From: an uncultured Eubacteriales bacterium
Lineage (GTDB): Bacteria; Bacillota; Clostridia; Oscillospirales; Acutalibacteraceae
Direction of reading: 5' to 3'
Length of the DNA stretch: 64,000 nt
NCBI GenBank assembly: GCA_934692675.1
Contig: CAKUUD010000004.1
Location: 1 to 64,000 of the forward strand
Shown here: positions 34,716 through 44,358 of the stretch, one piece after another
How the letters are laid out: the number at the start of each line of letters is the position of its first letter
Numbering within the stretch: the stretch's first letter is position 1
The notes under the pieces: model-generated
The model's input: only the letters and a program-made list of their open reading frames with translations
Told to the model about the DNA's origin: nothing
Database searches by the model: none
Translations under genes and position numbers: made by a program

Positions 34716-34764
34716 AAAAAGCTCCTTTATTCTTAATTAATACAAAAAGAATAATGAGCTTTTT
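34716..34764 (-). terminator. Terminator-like hairpin ending the CIS operon, overlapping the spoIIR ribosome binding site
   Basis: On the minus strand AAAAAGCTCATTATTCTT pairs with AAGAATAAAGGAGCTTTTT with one bulge. The 3' arm contains the AAGGAG of spoIIR and is followed by TTTTTATT. It may end CIS transcription and also hide the spoIIR site on read-through transcripts. Confidence 0.6.
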
Positions 34765-34798
34765 TTAATTATTTTATTCAGTTTAAGAAATATTTTTA

Positions 34799-36592
34799 TT
34801 ATTCAGCGGAACTAACAACAACATATGCAGAATCAAATTTATTTTCAAACTTAACACTATATGCTTTAATTTCATATACGCCCTCTTTTGAAGGTGCAGT
34901 GTAAAGTCCGTTATTATCGATTGTACCTGTATTTGGTTCAACCATTTCCCAACGGATTTCCTGGCTGATTGCTCCATCGATGTGGGCTTCGAATCTAATT
35001 TGTTCGAGGGGTTTAACGTGAATGGTGTTCGGGGAAATGACTACTTTTACATTTTCGTCTATTACCAAGTCTTCATCCTCATCTTTAACTTCGGTCGGTT
35101 TAATTGCCCACCATCTTATGTCAACTGCTTGGGCGTTTGTTTTTTCAAGGAGTCTTACGCCTAATCTGACTGTACCTTTTTTGGAATTTGCAATAGCGGC
35201 AACTTTAACATTCGGAGCGGAAACGGATATTTCTTCCTTGGAGAAAATTCCTTTGTCGCCAAAAACTATGAGGCCTTTATCATCTGTGAGGTAATTTGCT
35301 TTGTTATCGATTGCAGTTATAATTGCAACATTACCTTCTCCGAGGCCGTGAACAAATTCATAGGAATAATATGCCTTTCCGACTTTAGGGCTGAAGCCAA
35401 GATTTATTCTTTCAACTCCTGTTGTTACATTTTCGCTCGTGGCAAGTTTTTCTTCTTCAAATACTTCGGGGATAGTTTTTTCTTTTTCTTTTATGTCCTC
35501 AGAAGATACGACGGGAGCTTTGTCGGTATCTTCGTCGATTTCTTGTAAGAGTTCAAGGAGCTCATTGCTGTAGATATATTGATTATATGGATGTTTTTCA
35601 AAGCTTTCGATAAAATAATCAAGCTGATTACTTACAAGATGTATTTTTGCAAGGTAGATATACTTGCTATCAACGTTTTCGATTGTGTTTATGAAATCTC
35701 TTGAGTAATAGTCTTTTATAATTACATCACGTATCGGAGTAGTGGTAATTGCAACAGGAATGTTGAAATCTTCGGCTAAGCGGGTTTCTTCCTGACCGAT
35801 TTTTAAAGAGAAAGATTTGTGATCGATGGTTATATCTGCCGAAGCATCCGAAGCTGCATCGCAATATATATAATAGTCTTTTGAAAAGCTTTTGTAAGTT
35901 GAAATTTCTGTCTCTTCGTAACTTACGTTTACTTCTTTTTCTCCGGTAATATTTTTAAAGAATTCACCCTGCATATCAAATTTAAAGCTAACGGGTGCTT
36001 CTACATTTTCTTTTTCAAATAGTATTGTAACTTTGAGGCATTTTTTCGGGTTAACATATTTTGAAATCACAGCACTCAATTTTACGCCTTGGCTATTATA
36101 AATTTCAATGTTTTTATTTATAAGGTAGTCAAGTTTAATTTCGGGGGTTGGCTTTTGTGAAGTTAAGAAGAGTTCGTATCCTTCACTTATTCTATTAAAT
36201 TCCTCACTCACGCCGCTGGATTTACCGGAACCTGCGACAGAAAATGTGGTTTCTTTTAAATCTTCTTTATAGCCCAAGCAAAGGTAGACTATTCCTTTTC
36301 CTTTGTTTTCTTCAAAGCCTTTTATGACATTAAGCCTTCTGATATAGGGTTCGGAAACAACTATTTCTCGTCCCATATAGTCAAGAGCCATACCTGGTTC
36401 CAATGAAAAAGTCTTGTTGTCAACGAGGATAACATCTAAACCTGATACTATTCCGGAGCCTCCCATCATCTTGTTATTGAGACGACGTTTGGAATTAAAA
36501 TAATTTTGTTCGCTTTCAAAATCACGGACGGTCATGAGCTTTCCGAAAAAATAATTATTTCTTTGTGCCAAATAATATTGTTTATTCTTCAT
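34799..36592 (-). CDS. CIS tail-fibre or receptor-binding candidate with C-terminal Ig-like domain
   Basis: 597 residues, last gene of the CIS operon. The N-terminus (NYFFGKLMTVRDFESEQNYF, then MMGGSGIVSGLDV) is a pattern I associate with uncharacterised proteins of CIS loci. The middle is beta-rich and has a Glu/Lys-rich linker near residues 360-390. A beta-sandwich with YSYEFVHGLGEGNVAII and a segment with VRLGVRLLEKTNAQAVDIRWW follow. The last 80 residues resemble a bacterial Ig-like domain (VVISPNTIHVKPLEQIRFEA, then GTIDNNGLYTAPSKEGVYEI). An exposed baseplate protein or fibre is the best inference from position and domains. There is no signal peptide. GAGGA precedes the ATG. Confidence 0.65.
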   Translation of the reverse strand: MKNKQYYLAQRNNYFFGKLMTVRDFESEQNYFNSKRRLNNKMMGGSGIVSGLDVILVDNKTFSLEPGMALDYMGREIVVSEPYIRRLNVIKGFEENKGKGIVYLCLGYKEDLKETTFSVAGSGKSSGVSEEFNRISEGYELFLTSQKPTPEIKLDYLINKNIEIYNSQGVKLSAVISKYVNPKKCLKVTILFEKENVEAPVSFKFDMQGEFFKNITGEKEVNVSYEETEISTYKSFSKDYYIYCDAASDASADITIDHKSFSLKIGQEETRLAEDFNIPVAITTTPIRDVIIKDYYSRDFINTIENVDSKYIYLAKIHLVSNQLDYFIESFEKHPYNQYIYSNELLELLQEIDEDTDKAPVVSSEDIKEKEKTIPEVFEEEKLATSENVTTGVERINLGFSPKVGKAYYSYEFVHGLGEGNVAIITAIDNKANYLTDDKGLIVFGDKGIFSKEEISVSAPNVKVAAIANSKKGTVRLGVRLLEKTNAQAVDIRWWAIKPTEVKDEDEDLVIDENVKVVISPNTIHVKPLEQIRFEAHIDGAISQEIRWEMVEPNTGTIDNNGLYTAPSKEGVYEIKAYSVKFENKFDSAYVVVSSAE

Positions 36593-36608
36593 TTTTTTTC
36601 CTCTTTTC

Positions 36609-37781
36609 CTAATTATTTTCTACAGCGGAGTTTATTATCACCAGATTGTTTGTGTCGGGACGATTAGTATTAAGTACCAGCGCTTCGCTAGTGGTTATAA
36701 AAGAATTAATCCCCATGTAGCAGTGATTATTTAGATAAATTTGGTCACTGAGAGCGACTAAATTACATATGGAATCGACAGGTTTAACTTTATTTATAAG
36801 CTTTAAAAGTTCCACGTAATTTTCGGAATCTTCTATATAGCTTTGAGGCAACATTACGGTGAAAGTATATCCATTATCACCAAATAAATTTTCTATGACT
36901 TCTTTATTATTATCATAATACATATTATTTTTCACGTCAAATTGTTCTACAATTATCGGGTCTACCCCTGCATATTCCTGAACAATTTTAGAAATAGATT
37001 TCTTGGTGCCTTTTAGCTTATAAATTTTAACTGCTTCTTTTATTATTTTTCTAAGCTTTTTTTCGCCCCAAATATCGGCGTACTGAACTGACAGCCAATC
37101 ACCAATCCAGTTCAAAAATTCTCTGCTTGTTCTGTCAACATCAAAACTTAGAGGAGTAAAATCTATTTTATCTTCGAGGTCAGTGTAAATAGACTGGAAT
37201 ATTCCTATAAACCGCTGGAAGAAGCAATCTTTTTCCTGACCTTCTTTATATATTTCGGGCAAATATTCAACAAAAGAAATTTGAGGAAATTCTATTTTCA
37301 TGGAATCTATTTTCAAACTTTCATTTGTGTTATTGAATACTTCAAAACAAAGCCACAAATACCGACCTTTTAAACTATACAAAAGCACATCTAAGCAATT
37401 TTCGAAAATCGATGCGCCTATATATTCAAATACATCCACTTTTCGATTTATATCTATTGTAGGGTCGGAAATATATTCATTTAAATCCACTTTAGTTTGA
37501 CCTTTATTACCGGGCATAGGCACTAATACCTCGGCATCATCGGCGGCATAAGCAAGAATCTTGAACGCTACGCCGGGCGATGCATCGGCAAAAAGCCTGA
37601 GTCTGTGCCATACAGTGTCATCTTGAGTGCTATCGAACGCTTTGGATATATATATACTGCTTTCCATTTTGGAATTGTAAGATATGAATTTATCATCTGA
37701 AAATTTAAAATTTTTGATAATGCTTTTATCTTTCCAATCAGACTCCCTGTTAAGTATAAAGCACTTTGCTCCTGAAGCCAC
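36609..37781 (-). CDS. CIS baseplate protein, phage tail protein I (P2 gpI) type
   Basis: 390 residues. The N-terminal 170 residues form a beta-rich domain. The rest has the tail-protein-I pattern: YLPEIYKEG, FFQRFIGIFQSIYTDLEDKIDF, REFLNWIGDWLSVQYADIWGE and LYKLKGT-like IYKLKGTKKSISKIVQEYAG. Such proteins sit at the periphery of contractile tail baseplates and link to fibres. The start is GTG at 37781 with AGGGGGA 6 nt upstream. It lies between the second baseplate-J gene and the fibre candidate. Confidence 0.85.
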   Translation of the reverse strand: MASGAKCFILNRESDWKDKSIIKNFKFSDDKFISYNSKMESSIYISKAFDSTQDDTVWHRLRLFADASPGVAFKILAYAADDAEVLVPMPGNKGQTKVDLNEYISDPTIDINRKVDVFEYIGASIFENCLDVLLYSLKGRYLWLCFEVFNNTNESLKIDSMKIEFPQISFVEYLPEIYKEGQEKDCFFQRFIGIFQSIYTDLEDKIDFTPLSFDVDRTSREFLNWIGDWLSVQYADIWGEKKLRKIIKEAVKIYKLKGTKKSISKIVQEYAGVDPIIVEQFDVKNNMYYDNNKEVIENLFGDNGYTFTVMLPQSYIEDSENYVELLKLINKVKPVDSICNLVALSDQIYLNNHCYMGINSFITTSEALVLNTNRPDTNNLVIINSAVENN

Positions 37782-37793
37782 TTAAACTTCCCC

Positions 37794-39956
37794 CTAACTC
37801 CTGTAAATTTCTGAGCTTTTAACATAATTAAAATTAGTTTTCTTTATATAATAAACTCCGTTTGGAGGAATAATTATGTCTTCTGCTGCTGTCTTTTTTA
37901 TAAAATTGCCTGAAGGAATAATTCTTAAACTGTTTAAACGTGAAACGTATTTCATTCTGTCAATCATGCCGAAAACATCGCTGAAATGAAGAGGTGAACC
38001 TAAGTTTTCGTTTATTTTATTTATAAATTTCTTAAGCTCTTGTTCTATTTCTTGACTATCTGCGCGGTAAGATGAATCGACAACGATTTCTCCTTCAAGT
38101 GTAATACCTATATACTCAGGACTTACGATTTTTATTTTTGTATTTATGAGCCTGTATTTTTCGATATGGTTCATTATATTTTTTTCAAAACTTTTCGGCA
38201 AAGTGAGTCCAACTTTCCGATTCCACCTTACTGCAATTGTAACGCAGTTTTGATTTGAAACATCTTCGCCGGGCATGTAATTCGGGAGGATTTTCACGTT
38301 GCTGAACATAAGTCCAGGGGTGGATTTTACTATATTTTCATAATCCTGTATTGTTACGGCTCGTCCGGAACTATTAAATATATCAGCCGCTCTTGCAGCT
38401 GCGTGCTCGATTGTTTCGATATCCTCGCCACCGTAAGCGTCTGAGATTTGGCTGATTCCGGCTTTTTTCAAAGAATTATTCATCGAAGAAACCGAATTAA
38501 TCATTCCGGCTTTTATATTTGAGTCCGCTCCGAATGTGCGCTTTATGTTACAGATTTTTATGTTATTTGTACCAACTCTTGGAGCCATGCCGTGTTCATG
38601 GTCACCGAATTTAATTTCTTTTTTTTCTTCATCGTAAATAAAATGACGATCATATTTTCCGGAGGAAAAGAAATCATCCACTCGTTTCCATTTAAAGAAC
38701 GTTTCTTCTCCGTCTACTTCTTCGGATATCAATAACTCCATATTATCGTAAAGCAAGTCCTTTATATCAAATTCAACCGTCTGGTCAGAAATCCCGGTCG
38801 AACTCCCGATTATAATTTTATTTCTGACATCTTGGCTGTATGAAACAATCATGACGGCTTCTTCGGAAGATTTTAAACATTTGATTTTATCCCAAATCCT
38901 TTCCAAATCCACCGTTAAAGTTCCTTTTTTTATTTCGGATTTGAAAGTAGGCAAGCCGGTTTTAATCCATCCGCCGTTCTTCTTGTAGTAAACTTCGCTT
39001 CGGCCGTAGACCGCTAAATTACTGAATAATTTAACTGTTTGGTCAGAGAGTATATTTTCTTTTTTTATTATTTTATTTTCGCAGATTGTTTCTTCTTGCT
39101 TAACTTTAAACACGTTCGTAAGAATTCGTTCTATTCTGGGAGGGTAATCATATTCATCGTTTACGAGAGTGGCTCGAATTTTATATTCACCCTCAAGGGA
39201 AGTCATTTTTCCCGGAATTTTAATTCTTACTATACCTGAAAATAGGAAATTATAGGTATCATCGTTGATTACTTCAAGTTTATGCCAACCGACTTTTCCG
39301 TCTTCTTCACCGTAATATTCCCACTCTACATCTGCCATTTTTTCAAAAACATCGCCAGCTTTTATCGGATTTCTTGACAGGCCTTTACTTACATGAACAC
39401 CAAAATACATATTAATAACACTGTTTTTGGAAAGGAAAGAATCAAAATTAATTGTGAATCTCCTGTGAACGTCTTTGTCGTTTTTGCGGTCTATATCTTT
39501 GCCAAATAAGTAGTAAACATTATTTCCGTCAAACTTATAATATTCTTCGGTGCTCGGCATCTCGGGATTTTCAAAACATACACTGAGAATATTGGAACCT
39601 GTTAAAGTTTGGTAATTTATATTTTCAAAAACCATCTTTCCGGATTTCCACTGCGTTCTTTTTGGAACAAATATATCTTCCTTTATATTGAGCATTTCAA
39701 GAAGTGTCGAGGAGCCCCTATTTTTTCGCCTTTCAACATCAAGAAGTTTAAGGAGTTTCAGACTTACCGCCGGCTTTTCACGATTTAAGTATTCGTGCTG
39801 AACGGATTTTAACCAACTGAAAAGTTCAATCAGTGTTATACCGGGGTCTGCTTCTTGAAAGTTTGTCCACTCTGTACTCAAGTATCCTATTTGAGTTTTG
39901 GCTTCGTCTAGAATATCGTCGAGCGAACGATTATCAAGATTTTCAAGCTCTATCAT
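37794..39956 (-). CDS. CIS baseplate wedge protein, baseplate-J/gp6-like (second copy)
   Basis: 720 residues. The N-terminus has the wedge motif YLSTEWTNFQEADPGITLIELFSWL. The C-terminal half holds the J-type core (GGEDIETIEHAAARAADIF, then SSGRAVTIQDYENIVKSTPG). Between them lies an unusual beta-rich insertion of about 300 residues. Its place after a first J-type gene mirrors the Afp11/Afp12 pair of known CIS. I choose the ATG at 39956 with AGGTG 6 nt upstream. Confidence 0.88.
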   Translation of the reverse strand: MIELENLDNRSLDDILDEAKTQIGYLSTEWTNFQEADPGITLIELFSWLKSVQHEYLNREKPAVSLKLLKLLDVERRKNRGSSTLLEMLNIKEDIFVPKRTQWKSGKMVFENINYQTLTGSNILSVCFENPEMPSTEEYYKFDGNNVYYLFGKDIDRKNDKDVHRRFTINFDSFLSKNSVINMYFGVHVSKGLSRNPIKAGDVFEKMADVEWEYYGEEDGKVGWHKLEVINDDTYNFLFSGIVRIKIPGKMTSLEGEYKIRATLVNDEYDYPPRIERILTNVFKVKQEETICENKIIKKENILSDQTVKLFSNLAVYGRSEVYYKKNGGWIKTGLPTFKSEIKKGTLTVDLERIWDKIKCLKSSEEAVMIVSYSQDVRNKIIIGSSTGISDQTVEFDIKDLLYDNMELLISEEVDGEETFFKWKRVDDFFSSGKYDRHFIYDEEKKEIKFGDHEHGMAPRVGTNNIKICNIKRTFGADSNIKAGMINSVSSMNNSLKKAGISQISDAYGGEDIETIEHAAARAADIFNSSGRAVTIQDYENIVKSTPGLMFSNVKILPNYMPGEDVSNQNCVTIAVRWNRKVGLTLPKSFEKNIMNHIEKYRLINTKIKIVSPEYIGITLEGEIVVDSSYRADSQEIEQELKKFINKINENLGSPLHFSDVFGMIDRMKYVSRLNSLRIIPSGNFIKKTAAEDIIIPPNGVYYIKKTNFNYVKSSEIYRS

Positions 39957-39974
39957 AAAATTCACCTACCAATT

Positions 39975-42900
39975 CTACTCTACGGTAATATTTATCGTTG
40001 GCGTTCCGAAAACCGGAACTACAAATTTATTATTTTTAATGTATTCACAGTCTACTTCTTTTTTACCTTCGGGGGTGATTAATTTGGTGAATATATTCAC
40101 GGATTTTATCCATTTTATGTTTGGCACGGACTTTATATAGTTATAGATAAATTCTTTTTGAGGGAAGTCCCCGATGTTCCATCCTTTTCGTGAGAAGTTT
40201 CCGGTAACAGGATTTAAAAATTCTTCAAGTTTTTTCTCTATACCGCTGTAAACTCCCTGGTAAGCATTGAAGTCGTCCACTACGACCTCTACCGAAACGC
40301 TTGTTTCTACATAGCTTACTTCAAAAACTCTTAGGCGAACTGAATTTGAAAGCGTTGCCGGAGCTTTTTCATCAATAAACTTCCAGATATGATTTTTTAT
40401 TCCCTGGAATTTTTCGAAACCTTGCATGAATTTTTTTGGAAGAATTGCTATTGAGGTTATTCCTACTGCTGGCTTGCTGTCTTCATCCACATGAGCAACG
40501 CATTTTACGCTGTATATATTTCTGTCATTAAATTTAATTGCGTCTTCGAAATCGGTCAAAGAAACCAGCCTATTTCCACCGGCTACCTGACTGAACATCC
40601 TACTGGCGGCACTGTCAACAGTTTCCATGTTCACTCCGCCCATAATCGGATAAGGATTCGTAACGCTTACTATTTCTCGGTATGAATCCATAAAGCCTTC
40701 GATTTCTCCGCTTTCTATGTTGCCTTCTTCGCCGTTACAAACGGAATACTTAATTTTTATACTTTCATCATACTGTTCCGGAGGAATTTTTCCGTTAATT
40801 CCGTCACCGAATTTAATTTCTCCCTTGGGATAATCTATTTCATATACTCTATCCATGTTGTCGTACGCGATAAGATTGGGGACCTCTTTCCATTTTATCC
40901 ATAATTTTTCCAAATTTCCGAAATCGTCGTACTCAGCTTCAACTGCGCTTGCAGGCATATTTAAAAATCTTTCTTGCTCAACTGTTGAAATATTTTCGAA
41001 TTCGTTTACCCACACTTCTACGTCAGAAACATTAGGCACAGAAAGGTAACAAACTTTGTTTTCTTCATTTGCAGCTATTGAAAAATATTCAGGATTACGA
41101 GAATTTTTTTGAATTATTTTAACAGCATTAAAATCTATTCCGTTAATTATCGGCCTGCTTGCTATATCTTTTTTATCGGAATATTTTTTATTGGGATTAA
41201 GCACTCTTAAAAAATATCCTTCAGCGCCAAATATTTTGCTCTTTTTAAAATCTTTTCTACCTATAAACGTAATGGTTTCGCTATGGGAAAGGTTGTCGGT
41301 TGCATCGATGGTATCGATATGATTCCAGGTGCACCCTCCTTTGTTGTCATCCGCTAAATATTCCCATTTCAAAGTCGGGTTATATCTATGGATTCCTTCT
41401 TCTATGTTTATAAATGCTCTGATTATTCCCATATCGAGAGGCTTGGAAAGACAAATATACATCGCCGGGAATTCGCACAGATTATTTTCAAGAACAACCG
41501 CTTCACCGGTATCGGGGATTTTAACTTCACGTTTATTTAACTCATTTTCGACTTTAAAACTCTTTAAGCGGTGTCCTTCACCTTCGTATTGATATTTCAC
41601 GGAAATTGAATGAATATATGGGGTGATATAATTGGCGTAATAATCATATTGGTTGTTTATATTAGATATTCTTGCACGGATATAATTAGCTTCAAAAGAA
41701 CCGATCGAAATTTTTTCGATATCTTCGGGGCATTTAAATTTGAAAGACCTATGAGTTTGATTTTTCTTGGATACTTTTAGGAAGTTCTTTCCGTCTTCGT
41801 CATACTCTAGCCTTGCCCAACCTGTTCCGTTCCAGTATTCCCAAATCAAACCTTGTATTTCTATATCATCAGGTTGCAAATCCGCAAAGTCAGTATCCGT
41901 CATGATGCTTTTATATCTTTTTCCGGGCATTTTTAAATCTGTACTGATTTTTACAAATTGCACGTCGGCATCCACTTGGATTGTTGCACCTTTTTTGGTA
42001 AAAGCTTCGTCGCAACAGAAGGTGAACATATTGTACATTCCGAACTGCTCGCCAAAGGGGTAAAAATCATGATTTTCGAGTTCTAAATTATCAAGCATAT
42101 AAGCTTCGGGGGAAAGCTCCGACGAGAAAGATTTATATTTTACTGAAGTAAGATAGATATTCTCGGATGGAATTCTTTTGAATACGCACCTTATATACCT
42201 TCCTTTTTCGCCCATAACCGAGACCGGACGAGTGCACGCGTCAAAAGATATTTTTACTGCATTATCGATTTTTTCAACGGATTCAATTTTTTTCCAATCT
42301 CTGCCGTCATAATATTCCCAGGTAACATTATCTTTATCTGAAAACACATCAGCAAGAGAATTATTTCTTTTTTCTGATAGTCTGTTAAAAAATCTGAATT
42401 CCAAACAAGTTTTACTCATGTAAAATATCATATCATCTCTGAAATAAACAATGTGAGATTGCAGATTTTTATTAAGAACATTATCAAAAATTCTAAACGG
42501 AGTAAATTCAGCGTTGTCGGGATCGTTTACATCATAAACATAGGATATGAAGTCCGATTTCTTTTCGGTTATACAAATACTGTTTATTGATGTGTCCAGA
42601 ACCGTCACAGGGTCTGTGGTTTCATATACAACGGAACCCTCGTCATTATCGGAACTTACATAAAGCTTCGTACCTTTGTCCAAATATTTAGAATTCATAT
42701 TTTCAGCAACTTGCGAAATAATCATACCAGAAGCGGGAGCCGAAGACCTTAAATGAGTTCCGAGAATATTAAGAAATGTAAGGTAGTGATTATATGAAGT
42801 CTTGTTATATTTGCTGATAGTATTTTCCATCATTTTACAAAATATTTTTGAAAATACCACACCAAAATCGGAACTTTTTTCATCAAAGTTCCACTCCGGC

Positions 42901-42980
42901 GTATATTGTCTGGCTAATTCTTTCACTTCTTCTAACAATTTGCTGTAGTCTCTATTATCAAGGTTTGGAATTTTACCCAT
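39975..42980 (-). CDS. CIS baseplate wedge protein, large baseplate-J/gp6-like
   Basis: 1001 residues. The N-terminus (PNLDNRDYSKLLEEVKELA, then YTPEWNFDEKSSDFGVVFSKI) matches the Afp11-like wedge start. The middle contains repeated domains reading WEYYDGRDW or WEYWNGTGW, and the C-terminus has the J core (GGVNMETVDSAASRMFSQ, AGGNRLVSLTDFEDAIKF) and a TGNFSRKGWNIGDFPQ segment. The ATG at 42980 has no usable Shine-Dalgarno. The frame stays open upstream to a TGA at 43032-43034, with no ATG, GTG or TTG, while an AGGAAAGG site lies near 43045. The real start may therefore be atypical. Confidence 0.88.
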   Translation of the reverse strand: MGKIPNLDNRDYSKLLEEVKELARQYTPEWNFDEKSSDFGVVFSKIFCKMMENTISKYNKTSYNHYLTFLNILGTHLRSSAPASGMIISQVAENMNSKYLDKGTKLYVSSDNDEGSVVYETTDPVTVLDTSINSICITEKKSDFISYVYDVNDPDNAEFTPFRIFDNVLNKNLQSHIVYFRDDMIFYMSKTCLEFRFFNRLSEKRNNSLADVFSDKDNVTWEYYDGRDWKKIESVEKIDNAVKISFDACTRPVSVMGEKGRYIRCVFKRIPSENIYLTSVKYKSFSSELSPEAYMLDNLELENHDFYPFGEQFGMYNMFTFCCDEAFTKKGATIQVDADVQFVKISTDLKMPGKRYKSIMTDTDFADLQPDDIEIQGLIWEYWNGTGWARLEYDEDGKNFLKVSKKNQTHRSFKFKCPEDIEKISIGSFEANYIRARISNINNQYDYYANYITPYIHSISVKYQYEGEGHRLKSFKVENELNKREVKIPDTGEAVVLENNLCEFPAMYICLSKPLDMGIIRAFINIEEGIHRYNPTLKWEYLADDNKGGCTWNHIDTIDATDNLSHSETITFIGRKDFKKSKIFGAEGYFLRVLNPNKKYSDKKDIASRPIINGIDFNAVKIIQKNSRNPEYFSIAANEENKVCYLSVPNVSDVEVWVNEFENISTVEQERFLNMPASAVEAEYDDFGNLEKLWIKWKEVPNLIAYDNMDRVYEIDYPKGEIKFGDGINGKIPPEQYDESIKIKYSVCNGEEGNIESGEIEGFMDSYREIVSVTNPYPIMGGVNMETVDSAASRMFSQVAGGNRLVSLTDFEDAIKFNDRNIYSVKCVAHVDEDSKPAVGITSIAILPKKFMQGFEKFQGIKNHIWKFIDEKAPATLSNSVRLRVFEVSYVETSVSVEVVVDDFNAYQGVYSGIEKKLEEFLNPVTGNFSRKGWNIGDFPQKEFIYNYIKSVPNIKWIKSVNIFTKLITPEGKKEVDCEYIKNNKFVVPVFGTPTINITVE

Positions 42981-43060
42981 ATATTCAAGAGCCGCACGCC
43001 CGTCCTCGCTAGGAGGAGGTAAAAAGCTAAGCTCGGTTCACTTCCTTTCCTAAAATTTTG

Positions 43061-43444
43061 CTAATCATTGGCATCTATTCTTTGAGAAACTCGTTCTTGA
43101 GTAGGTTCTATATCGGTGATGTAGTCTATATTCGTGGTAACGGTACAAATAGGGCCCGCAGAGGCATTTACCGAAACATTTAAACTTGAGATATGCGATT
43201 CCCACTTGTTTATTGCGTTCGTGATAGTTTTGCGAACCTCTGAGATAAAAGGAGGATCCACTACCTGGAACATAAACCACCTTAAATCTGTGCCGAAATT
43301 AGGCACTATTTTTCTTTCGTATTGTTGAGTTCCTATTATAACTCTTACGGATTGTTTTACACATTCATTATCTTCTACAGTTTGAATTTTCCCACTACTT
43401 TTATCTATTTGCACAGGAAATTTCCAACCTTTTATAACCGGCAT
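43061..43444 (-). CDS. CIS baseplate wedge protein, gp25-like
   Basis: 127-residue lysozyme-related gp25/GPW family protein that links the sheath to the baseplate and nucleates sheath assembly. Family pattern: QSVRVIIGTQQYERKIVPNFGTDLRWFMF, with the GT..YERxxxPxFG core, then TITNAINKWESHI and a beta hairpin. GAGGGGA precedes the ATG at 43444. It is the only gp25 copy in the operon. Confidence 0.92.
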   Translation of the reverse strand: MPVIKGWKFPVQIDKSSGKIQTVEDNECVKQSVRVIIGTQQYERKIVPNFGTDLRWFMFQVVDPPFISEVRKTITNAINKWESHISSLNVSVNASAGPICTVTTNIDYITDIEPTQERVSQRIDAND

Positions 43445-43471
43445 GTTAATTCCCCTCTCTTGTAATTATTT

Positions 43472-44338
43472 TTATCCTAGTTTAACCATGGTACCGATTT
43501 GTACTGTACCACCTTTAACACCTACCATACCGCTTCCATCGCCTACATTAATCGCCTTTCCTTTAACATCAGTCTTAGTTGTCCCTTCAATGGCCATCTG
43601 AGCACCTTTAATAGTTGCTTGGACTTTAGAATCTATAACAATGTTTCCTTTTTTATTGCCTATTGTAACATTCCCGGTGTTTCCATCTATGACTATAGAG
43701 CCTTGATCTCCTTTTCCGGCGGCAAGTGTCATTTTTTGACCAGCTTTGCATTCAATTGCACCACTTTTAAAATCCATTTTTAAATAAGTTTGTGGGCTTG
43801 CTGCATTATCGCTAATTTGCAAGAAAGATTCGGCTTTTTTCTTATCTATAAGTTTTATTACCCTGTTATTGCCTCCAGTTGTAATTACAATTGAAGTAGC
43901 ATCAGTACTGACATTATTTATTGATATTTGAGTTCCGTTTTTTAACTTTATGACCATACTTTCGCCGGCTTTTGTATCACCGCCTGCCACATCTTTAGAT
44001 ATGTCGTACGGAGGCTTGACTGTACCTTGAAATACACTCCCGAGTATATAAGCTTCACCCTGAGAGTTGCCGTCTAAGTATCCGACTAAAACCTGTTCTC
44101 CGTCTTGTGGAATTATGACACTGCCGTAAGACACTTTTTCAGAACTTGTACTACCGGCAAAAGAAGCCAAAACTCTTGCGGTTACTTCTTTGTAAATAGG
44201 TTGTCCCGCGGCATCAATTCCTTCCATAATTCGTACCGTAACGCAATTTGGATCAATCTTAGTGCCACCGGATGCGCCTGCACCACCAGGCTTGGGGCGT
44301 ATAACTGTACCAATTTTTAAACCAAAATCAGGATTCAT
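43472..44338 (-). CDS. CIS central spike, gp5/VgrG C-terminal-like (OB-fold and beta-helix)
   Basis: 288 residues. An N-terminal OB-like domain (GTVIRPKPGGAG, RVLASFAG, GSVIIPQDGEQVLVGYLDGNSQGEAYILGSVF) is followed by a repetitive beta-helical region (IVIDGNTGNVTIGNKKGNIVIDS, then MVGVKGGTVQIGTMVKLG), as expected for a trimeric membrane-puncturing needle. It has no lysozyme domain. Spike and hub are encoded by separate genes here, whereas VgrG fuses them. The tip may be capped by the PAAR-like DUF4280 protein at 59.1 kb. Confidence 0.9.
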   Translation of the reverse strand: MNPDFGLKIGTVIRPKPGGAGASGGTKIDPNCVTVRIMEGIDAAGQPIYKEVTARVLASFAGSTSSEKVSYGSVIIPQDGEQVLVGYLDGNSQGEAYILGSVFQGTVKPPYDISKDVAGGDTKAGESMVIKLKNGTQISINNVSTDATSIVITTGGNNRVIKLIDKKKAESFLQISDNAASPQTYLKMDFKSGAIECKAGQKMTLAAGKGDQGSIVIDGNTGNVTIGNKKGNIVIDSKVQATIKGAQMAIEGTTKTDVKGKAINVGDGSGMVGVKGGTVQIGTMVKLG

Positions 44339-44358
44339 AATATACCTCGCTGTTTAAT

